Source: Owenia fusiformis (taxonomy: Eukaryota; Annelida; Polychaeta; Sabellida; Oweniidae). Taken from it: DNA of 64,000 nt. Of this stretch, positions 25,401 through 34,862 are shown in pieces (position 1 is the stretch's first letter; each line of letters begins with the position of its first letter). Below the pieces are notes generated by a model, which had not been told where the DNA came from, did no database searches, and was given only the letters and a program-made list of their open reading frames with translations. The DNA is taken from contig CAIIXF020000008.1 in the NCBI GenBank assembly GCA_903813345.2, positions 35,798,867 to 35,862,866 on the forward strand. Reading direction: 5' to 3'. The position numbers and the translations under genes are program-made.

Positions 25401-28400
25401 GTCTTCACTCAGGTTGCTGGGCTGTGGTAAGTTTGAAATAGTTTTGTCACTAAATATGACAGGTCTTCACTCAGGTTGCTGGGCTGTGGTAAGTTTGAAA
25501 TAGTTTTGTCACTAAATATGACAGGTCTTCACTCAGGTTGCTGGGCTGTGGTAAGTTTGAAATAGTTTTGCCACTAAATATGACAGGTCTTCACTCAGGT
25601 TGCTAGGCTGTGGTAAGTTGGAAAGATAGTTTTGTCACTAAATATGACAGGTCTCCACTCAGGTTGCTTGGTAATTTGAAATACATTGTAGCTTTTGCTA
25701 CTAGCGTTTAAAATCGTATTGTCTACTATAGGACAGAAAACCATTTAAGCCATAAAATCCATTAGGATCTGTCAGGTTTGTAACTGAGCTGCTTTGTAAT
25801 AAGCTCATTTCTGATGGAGACCGTATTCTGATTGGATTGATTTTATATTTTGTAGTTGGTGAGCCATTGAACCATGAAGCATTTGAATGGTACCATGATG
25901 TAGTAGGGGAGGGGAGGTGTCCATTGGTTGACACATGGTGGCAAACAGGTATAGCACTATTATACTTATTTTCAAAACTGCACTGTAAACTTTGCAGTTT
26001 TGCACCAATTGAGTTTGATCAGATTAGTATATTAAATGAAGTATATCAAAGTGAAATCAAAAATGTTAAAAGCATTTAAATGAGCAAGGGCTGCAACAGT
26101 TTTTGGCTTACATAGTGACCCTATGGTTCCCCTGTCTGTCAATCCATCTGTCTGACAGTCCGTCTATTTATTCATCCTTCTGTCCATGTAGTGGATAAAT
26201 GAAATCCAAAATATCACAATCTTCGCAATGCACAATTTTGTATCATTTATAACTGTTCCTAAATCACCATATGAGCCAACCAAATGGTGTCAAAATATTA
26301 TGTGTTTTCTGTGTTCCCCCTAGTATTCATTATATTCTTCCAAACAACTTGACGAATATATTATTGGAAGGTAATGGAAGCTAGTGGCATTTTCATGGTA
26401 AATGCTAATACATGTATATCTACAATGATGATATGATAACCATCAGACTTAATGACAGTCGCAGCTCTTCTTACCACTGTGAGCTGAAAATGAAAGAATA
26501 TGTGCCATAATATCAGAGGATGTTTTTAGTGAATCAATATGATGTAGTCTGAGTGAGAGAAACAAATTTTGTACAAAAATATTTTTTCTTCTTTTCACTA
26601 CCTTTATTTTACTAAACAGGACGTTTGTATATAATGAAATACTCTTTGGACATTTTCAGAGACTGGTGGTATTTGTATCAGTCCCCGTCCCTCAGCCCCT
26701 GGGGCAGAAATAAAGCCAGCTATGCCCATGAGACCATTCTTCGGCATTGACCCAGTACTGGTAGATGAAAAGGTAAATCATAACAGAAGTGATGACTTAT
26801 TGATATTATAGTCGGCAATGTGGCTGGTGTTTAGCCTTTGGCTTTTGGTGGAGGTCAGTGGGTGTCTGTAATGTATGGGAGGTGGTGACATTCTGCATGT
26901 GAATGCCTTGTTATTATTGATTACAATATAGTCATCAGTATTTGCCACTTTTGAGTTCTGTTCTATTGCATACATGCAAAGAATACAAACACAATGAAAT
27001 GCTGAGCCACTAGTTTGATGTCTATCAAGATAATGTAAAACATGGGATAGGGTAAAAATAGGGTATAAAACCCTATAGATACCCCAATAAACCCCAACCA
27101 GTTAAGCAATGAATTATGGTCACCTTCAATTGATACTACTGAGTTTGATATTTGTATAGAAGAAGCTACCGAAGTACCATGATGATCATATTCATGACAT
27201 ACATGTTACTAAATAAAAGCACAAATATATCAAATGAGAAATATATCAGAAATAAATTAGGAATAGAAATAAAATTGGAAATATAAAGACTGCTGTAAAG
27301 GTGAATTGTAAATATTGTTTTAGGGCAATGAACTCGAAGGGAATGACAAGTATGGAGCCTTGTGTATACGATCCCCTTGGCCCGGAATGGCTAGGACCTT
27401 ATATGGCAATCATGATCGTTTCTTGGAAACATACTTTAAGCCGTACCCTGGTAAGTGTAGGATTTATGCCGAAATTCCCCAAACACAATTTGAAATCTCA
27501 TTCACCTCATTCAGTCATCTTCACAAAAAGTTATGATTGTAATGGTCATTAACTCAACACATATGGCGTCACTCAATATCATGACAGGGGCATGCAAAGC
27601 CATAATCTTAAGTCAGCAAGGCAAAAGGCTTAAAGGAGGTATATTTTTGGGCTTTGTATAAAAAAACCTCCTACCTCATACCCACGTATGTTGGACATGA
27701 TACAGTTATTGAAGGGTTCAATTTTAAAGATTTTTAAATCTCAAAATAGCTCTAATTATTAACATTTCTATAATTCTGTATAATTCTGCTGTAGTAGCAA
27801 CTTGCTAAAGGGTCGTTACAAATGCATCTATAATTGTGTTTGAAGGTCTATACTTTTCTGGTGATGGGGCACATAGACATGCTGATGGTTACTACCAGAT
27901 TACAGGTAGAATGGATGATGTCATCAATGTTAGCGGGCACAGACTTGGAACTGCTGAAATAGAAGATGCAATGGTAGGTGAATCCTTACAGTAAATGCTT
28001 TGATTAATACCATTGCGGGATGAACATACATATTAAAATCAGAAATTACAAAATGGAAGAGACACTAGAATAACTACGAATACAAAATGGCATGTGCAAT
28101 GAAACCTGTGAAATGGAACACCTCTGGAAGTGGAACACTTTTCATAGTCCCAAGACCAATTGATTTTATGTTAAATCAACCTCTATAAGTGGAACATCTC
28201 TGAAGTTAAATACTTGGAACTGAGGTACCAAAGGTGTTCCACTTAAGCTACGTTCACACCAACGGCGCTTTGATGGCGCTTTAATGCGACGTGCAAAGCC
28301 GCTTCGCACACCACGTTAAAGCGCCATCAAAGCGCCGTTGGTGTGAACGTAGCTTTAGACAGGTTCTACTGTAGTTAGATATGCTGACAATAGATATGCT

Positions 28401-29829
28401 GTATTATTCCAGGATGAGCACCCTATGGTTGCAGAGACTGCTGTTGTTGGTTTCCCTCATGATATCAAAGGAGAAGGTATGTAATATTTTGTTCAAGAGT
28501 TTTACTATTTTAGGTGCATTAACTTTCAAAATATTAAGAATTCTCAGTCCATTGTTCTCTTATTATGAGCCTGGCTAAGAAATGTCCAAAACTGCAAGGC
28601 AGTTGTCAATCAAGAATCTCTGTTGGCTTGGATTGATGCAACTGATGGGGACGTCTTTAATTTTAATGTCATCACCAAGAGATGATGATGACATATTGCA
28701 ATTGCCACAATCAGCATTTTGTATGTTTATATAATTCCAGGAGTCTTTGTGTTGGGCATGGGATTACATTATATTGTTTAATATTCTCAATGAGATCATT
28801 TAATGTTTATATAATTCCAGGAGTCTTTGTGTTGGGCATGGGATTACATTATATTGTTTAATATTCTCAATGAGATCATTTAATGTTTATATAATTCCAG
28901 GAGTCTTTGTGTTGGGCATGGGATTACATTATATTGTTTAATATTCTCAATGAAATCATTTAATGTTTATATAATTCCCGGAGTCTATGTGTCGGGCATG
29001 GGATTACAATCCATTATATTGTTTAATATTCTCAATGAAATCATTTGATGTCTATATAATTCCAGGGGTTTATGCATATGTTACCTTGATGGATGAGATT
29101 CAAGAGCCTGAAGCGCAGATTATACAAGAGCTTAAAGAGATGGTCAAGAAACAAATTGCCTCATATGCAGTACCCGAAATAGTCCAGGTATTTCATCATA
29201 TATTTTTATACAAATCATAGAGTCTAAGACAAGATGTTCCAATAGTTCTCATCAAAGATCAAGACCTCTTTCTCTCCTTTTCTCTTACTTATAAATGTCA
29301 GTTTTTGTTTTCACTTTAGTAAAGAAAAGAAATTACTTTCAAAGAAATGTTAAGTTATATTCACACACGGCATTTCATTGCCTAACATGCCTAATTAAAC
29401 AATTTTTTTTTGTGAAAATCTTGAATTTCTTGTAAAAATAGCCTGCTCCTCCTAATTGACAAAATTAGGTGATAATATCCCATGACACGGCAACTAATTC
29501 TTTGGGTTTAAAGCCGAATCTTTTCCAGGTTCCCTCTTTACAGTTCATATTTATTTTTACATTTAGCCATGGAGTTTTTTAATTTTTTCTCTTCTGGGTC
29601 AAGTTAAAGACCTACTGTAACCTACAAATAATGTTTTGTTACGTTTATTCAGATTGCTCCTGGACTTCCAAAGACAAGATCTGGTAAAATTATGCGCAGA
29701 ATTCTCCGAAATGTTGCAGCGAATAAATCTGATCAATTAGGAGATATATCAACATTAGCTGATCCTTCGGTGGTTGCATCGATTGTCAAAAATCATGAGG
29801 ATGTCATGAAAATTCGAAACGGAAAATGA
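13442..29829 (+). CDS. ACSS1: Acetyl-CoA synthetase, mitochondrial type (complete, 14 exons)
   Basis: Makes acetyl-CoA from acetate, ATP and CoA via acetyl-AMP. Exons: 13442-13793, 15873-15969, 16149-16348, 20778-20953, 21405-21557, 21976-22123, 23842-23979, 25856-25948, 26660-26772, 27324-27450, 27846-27973, 28413-28476, 29066-29187, 29653-29829. All introns are GT-AG, phases match, and the total is 2088 nt, 695 residues (human ACSS1 has 689). Residues 1-45 are basic and Ser/Arg-rich with few acids, as in a mitochondrial presequence. The ACAS N-terminal domain ([10 protein letters not shown]) follows. The AMP-binding loop [10 protein letters not shown] is at 300-309. The acetate-pocket motif DTWWQTETGG is at 447-456. 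The [17 protein letters not shown] hinge follows. The catalytic lysine is K649 in [11 protein letters not shown]. Everything needed for activity is present. Intron 3 holds a 3.9 kb transposon and intron 7 a large minisatellite. ACSS2 is less likely because of the presequence. Confidence 0.95.
13833..14246. mobile_element. piggyBac-type MITE, 414 bp palindrome
   Basis: The element begins 39 bp after ACSS1 exon 1. The ends GGACAGGGTGCATGATGGG and GGTCAGGGTGCATGATGGG (inverted) open arms of about 200 bp that are almost perfectly complementary. TTAA lies at both sides (13829-13832, 14247-14250), the signature of piggyBac insertion. No coding capacity; reading through exon 1 into it gives a spurious 178-codon frame. 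Confidence 0.88.
14503..15822. mobile_element. Element with ATGTCCCCACCA ends and internal tandem repeats
   Basis: The 12 bp ends are exact inverted repeats. A (GTCC)n run is at 14548-14600. From about 15080 to 15780 there are roughly four copies of a 175 bp unit carrying GGCAGCCATTTTGGATTTT, TCTTGTCTGTAAAGTCTTG and GGTGAACCGTTTGGTAGATC. It ends 50 bp before the acceptor of ACSS1 exon 2. The ends resemble the ATGTCACCACC family seen elsewhere in the window (for example 34765-34862). Confidence 0.6.
16424..16574 (+). repeat. 15 bp tandem array, left terminal array of the 3.94 kb element
   Basis: Ten units of CCCAGTTGTCCGAAA with single-base variants such as AGTTCTCC and ATTTTTCC. All six frames stay open through it because the unit is a multiple of three, which explains the PVVRNP-like repetitive reading frames here. 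Confidence 0.9.
17247..18050. mobile_element. Mariner-type MITE, 804 bp, nested
   Basis: Ends CACTCCCCTCCATAAGTT and CACTCACCTCCATAAGTT (inverted) open arms about 230 bp long that pair through TATAATATTGATGGAAACGT and AATCGTCATTCCC. TA lies outside both ends (17245-17246, 18051-18052). It is inserted within the 3.94 kb element. Confidence 0.82.
18813..19217. mobile_element. Hairpin MITE, about 400 bp, nested
   Basis: Arms beginning CACGCGGTC and TTCGACCGTTAATT pair over nearly 200 bp and meet at about 19015 in a hairpin with CCCCAGCTGTTAGAAGGCC at its apex. Weaker pairing extends outward to about 18770 and 19240. The outer end and target duplication are unclear. Confidence 0.7.
20258..20350 (-). 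repeat. 15 bp tandem array, right terminal array of the 3.94 kb element
   Basis: Six units of TTTCGGACAACTGGG or TTTCGGAGAACTGGG, the reverse complement of the array at 16424-16574. Confidence 0.9.
22290..22500. repeat. Degenerate GGGCCCAAACTTTC repeats
   Basis: Intron 6 carries several imperfect copies of an approximately 30 bp phrase (aataatgggcccaaactttcaa). It is similar in type to the block at 500-620. Short frames through it are not genes. Confidence 0.45.
23735..23828. repeat. 25 bp tandem array abutting the exon 7 acceptor
   Basis: About 3.7 units of TATAATTCATCATCCCCCATG type end 13 bp before ACSS1 exon 7. The CCCC-rich last unit may contribute to the polypyrimidine tract. Confidence 0.75.
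23931..25675 (+). repeat. Minisatellite made from the end of ACSS1 exon 7 plus its splice donor
   Basis: About 28 tandem copies of a 61-66 bp unit. Each contains TTTGTCACTAAATATGACAG, TCTTCACTCAGGTTGCTGGG and CTGTGGTAAGTTTGAAATAG. The first copy is the genuine exon 7 end, encoding [16 protein letters not shown], with its GTAAGT donor at 23980. The later copies fill intron 7. Some carry a 3 bp insertion (ATGATGACAG). Nearly all keep the GTAAGT donor. Reading from exon 7 into the next copy meets a stop, so use of a downstream donor would truncate the protein. Confidence 0.95.
28098..28372. mobile_element. Copy of the CAGTAAAACCTGT repeat family, split by another MITE
   Basis: AATGAAACCTGTGAAATGG at the left and ACAGGTTCTACTGTA at the right are degenerate inverted ends of a family found at least six more times here (29844, 33136, 50130, 53440, 54435, 57305). 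The internal phrase GTGGAACACCTCTG is typical. A 109 bp hairpin is inserted at 28246-28354. Confidence 0.65.
28246..28354. mobile_element. Harbinger-type hairpin MITE, 109 bp
   Basis: AGCTACGTTCACACCAACGG opens an almost perfect hairpin that closes with its reverse complement. TTA flanks both sides (28243-28245, 28355-28357), as for PIF/Harbinger insertions. It contains an inner GCGCTTTAA/TTAAAGCGC stem. Confidence 0.82.
28725..29065 (+). repeat. Tandem duplication of the ACSS1 exon 13 acceptor
   Basis: Units of 80, 80, 80 and 85 bp each contain TATATAATTCCAG followed by about 12 nt resembling the start of exon 13 (GGAGTCTTTGTG in copies, GGGTTTATGCAT in the real exon at 29066). The fourth copy has lost the AG (TTCCCG). 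Using a copy acceptor would bring an in-frame TAA after about 13 codons, so only the last site gives a functional protein. Confidence 0.88.
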
Positions 29830-29843
29830 AATTAAGAAGAAGA

Positions 29844-30467
29844 CAGTGAAACCTGTAAAGAGGAACACCACTATAAGTGGAACACCTCTGCTAGTGAAAC
29901 ACTTTTCAGAGGCCCACAACCTCTATAAGTGGAACACCTCTGTTAGTGAAACACTTTTCAGAGGCCCACAACCTCTATAAGTGGAACACCTCTGTTAGTG
30001 GAACACTTTTTAGAGGCCCACAACCTCTATAAGTGGAACACCTCTGTTGGTGGAACACTTTTCAGAGGCCCACAACCTCTATAAGTGGAACACCTCTGTT
30101 AGTGGAACACTTTTTAGAGGCCCACAACCTCTATAAGTGGAACACCTCTGTTAGTGGAACACTTTTTAGAGGCCCACAACCTCTATAAGTGGAACACCTG
30201 TGTCTCAGTCTCGTGCCTCAGTCACATCATTTCATCAACAGCAACTGTACGGCGGCCATAGTTTCCCAAAACTGTGAAAAATATGCAGCATGAAATATAG
30301 GGATAAAAATTACAGTGAAGATTTCTACATCAATTTTGTGAAACTACGGCCGCTGTAGAGCAAATTAATGTGACTGAGTCAGCTGAAAACTCAGAGTCTC
30401 AAGATCAACTGACCTAATGTTAAGTGGAACACTTTTTAAAGGTACCAAAGGTACACAGGTCTACTGT
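29844..30467. mobile_element. CAGTAAAACCTGT-family element with an internal 52 bp array
   Basis: It begins 15 bp after the ACSS1 stop codon with CAGTGAAACCTGT and ends with ACAGGTCTACTG. Between about 29878 and 30200 are six 52 bp copies of GGCCCACAACCTCTATAAGT plus GGAACACCTCTGTTAGTGG. It probably lies in the ACSS1 3' untranslated region. Confidence 0.75.
30205..30383. mobile_element. Palindromic insertion, family shared with 50711-50890
   Basis: Arms starting CCTCAGTCACAT and CGGCGGCCATAGTTTC pair inverted. A related copy at 50711-50890 carries GCCTCAGTCACATTTGCTC and CAGCATACAGCAACCGTAGC. It is inserted in the preceding element. Confidence 0.55.
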
Positions 30468-31326
30468 ACTAAATGAGTTTAACAGTTCATAATTGAGAGT
30501 CTATGATTCCTACCTATATTTAAGAGCAATATTAGATATAAACGACCTTATTGGTATTACTACATCCCACATGGAAAAGGTTGAATTATATATTGTTTAA
30601 AGATATTTTTTATAAACATTTTGCCAAATTAGGACAGTGGTTTTTCTTTTGAAGAGAAATAGAAACTCAAGTTTGCAGAAACTCAATATTTTATACAAAG
30701 ACTCCTACATTTTGGGAAATGAAGCAATAATTAAGTGCTATTAGAACCATAAGGGGCTTTTTTCTCTTAAGACCATCAATGATCTAATGATCAAGTCCTT
30801 GCATCTATGAGTATAATTAATCAGGGGGTGACCAATTAGTTCACACTGTGCATCTGTTACAACAAATGGATAAAGTACCAGAACTTATTAATATGTAAAT
30901 ATTATGTGAAAGCACATCATACAGGTGAGGGTATGTAGAAAGGACTTAAGGCTACCAGAGATTTTTGTAAAGAGACACAGAATTTATAGGTTTTCTGCTA
31001 GTGATTTACACACGTGAGCATTCTTTAAACTTTTAAGATTTTTTAGTAAAGTTTTAGTAAGTCACATCGGAAATTCAAATAGTTTGATGTATCAGGGTGT
31101 TAATTGTTGAAGTATACTAACTTAGTTACAATGGTGTGCAAAAATAGAAACAAAATTTTAGTCAAAATAGACCACTATTACATCAATTTATATACACTTG
31201 ACGTGCTAAATTGCTAGAAAAATTGCAGTTTACACCATGACTTAGAAAGTACTTTCAGTTTAATGCTCATGAGCAGTACATCTGTAGGCCTCATAATGGA
31301 AGTCTCTGGTACAAATTTGTTATATA
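30468..31326. other. Intergenic stretch, no gene seen
   Basis: AT-rich, with no reading frame or repeat that I can support. Confidence 0.4.
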
Positions 31327-32414
31327 CAGGGTGGTCCAAAAAAAATTGGAACATTTGTTAATTGAACACAAAACCTTTATTTTTCCTCTGAAATGCACCA
31401 AAATTTTACTGAGTATAGTTCAGTCACTTATCTCACTGATGTTAAGTTTATAGGTGCAAGCCACAAAGTTGATGCATTAAACTAGTCAATATTTGACATG
31501 ACCCCCTTTTCTCAAATATACACTTGTCAATTTCGCCGCTACTTTTTCAAGTTTTCTTTATTTCAACGCTTTAATGAACATGTTGATTGCTATACACATT
31601 TTATAAAATCATATTTAGTTGACAAGAGTTATTTACATCTATGGTTTACTAGAAAACTATTGTGTTATTGTTAACTTAAGAATACCCCAAATCATTATTT
31701 TTATTCAAGAGTACGAAAGAAAGAACATGTAAGAGTGAGTGATTGCATAACCCATACAGCTACTAACGTGACAAAATCATTGTTTCCACTTTTCAGTAAA
31801 GGGGAAACTGACCAGTTATTTACAAGGCTTTATTCAAGACCACCTCTAAGCACATATAATATATCATTTGTGTTCTGGGAAGCTCCTTTATGATATTGAT
31901 ATATTCAATGAATATTATCCATATTAGAACAAGAAAGGGGGAGGGGGGGGCTCATTTACCAGTCAAAACAGACTGCCCTGGCCTCTTTCTTGAGAATATT
32001 CAATCAGTAATACACCTAACAATAGCCATCAAAATATGCTTGATACTACCCATCAATTTGTGTAAAAAATGTTGAATGTGTTCACATATTTGATCTTCCA
32101 AAGCAAACATATAAGTAGTTTGTTCAAGCTGAATTTTTTAATCAAGATGGCTTGGACAAAATCAAACATACAGCAAGAGTGAATGAATCATTTCAAAACT
32201 GAGTCCCAGGCTTCAACTTGTAATTCAGGAGTTTAGGGGTCATATCAAACATTGTCTAGTTTAATGCATTACCTTTGTTGTTTGCACCCATAAACTTTAC
32301 ATCAGATAAATAAGTGACCGAACTCTGCTCAGTTAAAGTTTGGTGCATTTTAGAAGAAAAATAAAGGTTTTGCGTTCAATTATCAAATGTTCCAATTTTT
32401 TTTGGACCACCCTG
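31327..32414. mobile_element. Mariner-type element, 1088 bp, long TIRs
   Basis: CAGGGTGGTCCAAAAAAAAT begins both ends in inverted orientation and the arms remain similar for about 180 bp. TA flanks both ends (31325-31326, 32415-32416). No transposase is recognisable; a 61-codon frame inside has no family features. Confidence 0.88.
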
Positions 32415-32636
32415 TATACATCTGTTATGCTATACATTTTTCATATATTTTATTGTATTTTTGAGAAAAAGTTATACTGATTGTTATGAGATATAACTAT
32501 TCATCTGGTGGTGTATCCTGTTTTATAAGGTCTTTTGATATGAAATGATAACAATTCATTTTCATTTCATTGAATTGTAATGAGTAAGAATTATAATGTG
32601 CTTAATGTGACCATATCACAAAGAATCAATCAAAAC

Positions 32637-32887
32637 ATCTTCCTAATTAAGCAGGTGTCCAGAATCCGTGCCTCCTTTTTTCCCCTTCTATAACCAATTT
32701 GGAAGCGCCCGATTTAACTGAATCACGTGATCTAATTATGCACAATGACTTATACATGCTTTCTGTCACAGTGTTGCGACAGTGATTCAGATTGCGACTT
32801 CTTAATCGGGGAAATGCTAACTGCTTATCACAGGGGGTAAAAAGAAAGAATATATTCTGGACTTTGAAGCCCTGTGATCGGAGGATG
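32637..32887. mobile_element. hAT-type MITE, 251 bp, copy 1
   Basis: Begins CATCTTCC and ends GGAGGATG, with internal TCCAGAAT/ATTCTGGA and CCCGATT/AATCGGG pairing. CAATCAAAA lies on both sides (32628-32636, 32888-32896), an 8-9 bp target duplication. Confidence 0.82.
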
Positions 32888-33135
32888 CAATCAAAAGTAC
32901 TTATATATATGTCATTCTATTAGTCTAAACGGGGAGTGTTACCAGCTTTTGTTAAATCATACGCACAATATCACACATCAAGATGTGTACTGTTAAATCA
33001 TCAATTCCATATAAATTTTATTTCACATATTATAAACTAATTGCAGCTATTTTCAGTTTTATTTTTCATATTTACTCCCATATATTTAAAGCTGTAGCCT
33101 ATATAATATGTGCATTCCGATCACAAAATCAAATA

Positions 33136-33279
33136 CAGTAAAACCTGTCTTAACAAACACCTCTCTCTAGTGAACACACACTCTTCTGACTTCTGTATAA
33201 ATTACCCTCTCTAGTGAACACCTACCAATACTGAACGTCTTTTCCCAACAAAAATCTTCAATATACACAGGTTTTACTG
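33136..33279. mobile_element. CAGTAAAACCTGT-family MITE, 144 bp
   Basis: CAGTAAAACCTGT at the left and ACACAGGTTTTACTG at the right form the inverted ends; inside is the family phrase CTCTAGTGAACAC. This is the most compact copy in the window. Confidence 0.75.
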
Positions 33280-33699
33280 TCTGGCTGTACTGTATATATT
33301 ATTCAATATATGTTATCCAATATATGTTATCCCAGGGATCTGAACTTAGGATATAAACAATTCATGTGATATTTTAATAGCCCCCCCCCCCCTACCTGTT
33401 TAGTTAAAAATCTACCTGAAGATTAAGGGTTAAGGTATTTCCATTATTCATGTATTTTGGTTATTGGCTTATATACACATGCAAATTATATACATGTATA
33501 AGTATATATAGTATGTTGTTATTAGGACACAGGGAATTTGGTTAAATAGTGTCGATATTCACTGTGTGTTGCCTTATTATTTTAGATTATACACTGTATA
33601 GTACTGTCTATTTTTAGTCTTATACAATAAAATAAACAGTATTGTAGAGAATTAGGAATATAAAATATACAAAATATAAAGTATACAATATAGTGGACA

Positions 33700-34660
33700 T
33701 AGGGAGATATGCCAAAGTTACTCAATTAGTACAAAGTGAGTACTGAATGTTTACTCTTGACATAAGGTCATGGGCAATAACCCAGATGCGAGTAGAAATA
33801 ATCTTGATTTACGTCATTCAAAATTCAAAATTCAGTCAAAGTAATATCATATTTGAAATCTACATGTAAAATTACATCTAGAAATGTGGTTTTAAAAAGT
33901 GTTTATCAATTTTGAAAAATTAATTTTCTTTGAAAATGTGACTTCTAACTCGGGGAGATTCCCCATAGACCCCATGCTATAAAATCACAAAAATGAAATA
34001 TCTTTTCTTTTAGTGGACAGATAATATTTTGCTTTACTGGACATATTTTCATTAGTATAAGTATCGGACACATAAGGGTTATATGAAAATTGAGCCACTT
34101 AAATTGATAATATTCAAGTTTAAGGGAATTTTCTTATATACCTGCCATGTTAATTGACCCGAATCAGCCACCTGGTGGTGAATCTGGTAACTACTTACTC
34201 GCATTTGGATAATTGCAAACTCAATACTAAATGAGTATGATTTCATCACTCACTCATGATATAAGTACTTATTTGATATTAAAACATCCAATGAATCACA
34301 TCCTCCTAAGCAGGTATCCAGAATCCGTACTTCCTTCTTCCCCCTGCTATAACCAATTTGGAAGCGCCCGATTAAACTGAATCACGTGATTTAATTATGC
34401 GCAATGACTTATACATGATTTTTGTCGCAGTGTTGTGACAGCCAATCAGATTGCGAGTTCTTAATCGGGGAATTGCTAACTGCTTATCCCAGGGGGTAAA
34501 AAGAATGAATAATATTCTGGATTTTAAAGCCCTGTGATCGGAGGATGATGAATCAGGACCCATTGCATTAGTGCTAATTTAGTATCGATATTTGCAAATA
34601 TGAGTACTCAATTAGTTCTAAACATAGGTTATTCCGCATATCTCCTTGTGTAGATGAGTA
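33700..34660. other. Possible larger element bounded by GGAGATATGC inverted motifs
   Basis: GGGAGATATGCC followed by CTCAATTAGTAC near 33710 is matched in inverted form near 34605-34655. It would contain the hAT-type MITE at 34299. Evidence is only this inverted pair. Confidence 0.3.
34299..34547. mobile_element. hAT-type MITE, 249 bp, copy 2
   Basis: Begins CATCCTCC, ends GGAGGATG, and is roughly 85 percent similar to the copy at 32637. ATGAATCA lies on both sides (34291-34298, 34548-34555), a perfect 8 bp duplication different from that of copy 1. Confidence 0.85.
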
Positions 34661-34764
34661 AATAGTGTAGATGAGTATAAAGTGTATATGCTGTTATATA
34701 ACAACTGAAGAACTCTTAACATATACATGTTTTAAAGTCAGTTTTTACCAATGTTGATCGTTTT

Positions 34765-34862
34765 ATGTCACTACCACAAGAGGCTACATATTGTTATAGT
34801 CTCCAACTTTTTTTGTGGACGACAGTTGGCATCTTCATATAACACATGGCAGGTGGTGACAT
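34765..34862. mobile_element. ATGTCACCACC-family MITE, compact copy
   Basis: ATGTCACTACC at the left and GGTGGTGACAT at the right frame an interior with TTGTTATAGTCTCCAACTTT. Related full or partial copies are at about 20978-21085, 26805-26935, 28668-28710, 52236-52349, 55333-55490, 55760-55855 and 55965-56030. Confidence 0.65.

Noticed and set aside
23931-25675. CRISPR-like regular repeats
   Set aside because: Units are directly adjacent without unique spacers, the setting is a eukaryotic intron, and the unit derives from the exon-intron junction.
29878-30200. Regular 52 bp repeats as a CRISPR array
   Set aside because: There are no spacers; the units are contiguous and belong to a MITE family.
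32637-34547. The two 250 bp repeats as LTRs of one retroelement
   Set aside because: Each has its own different 8-9 bp target duplication, so they are separate MITE insertions.
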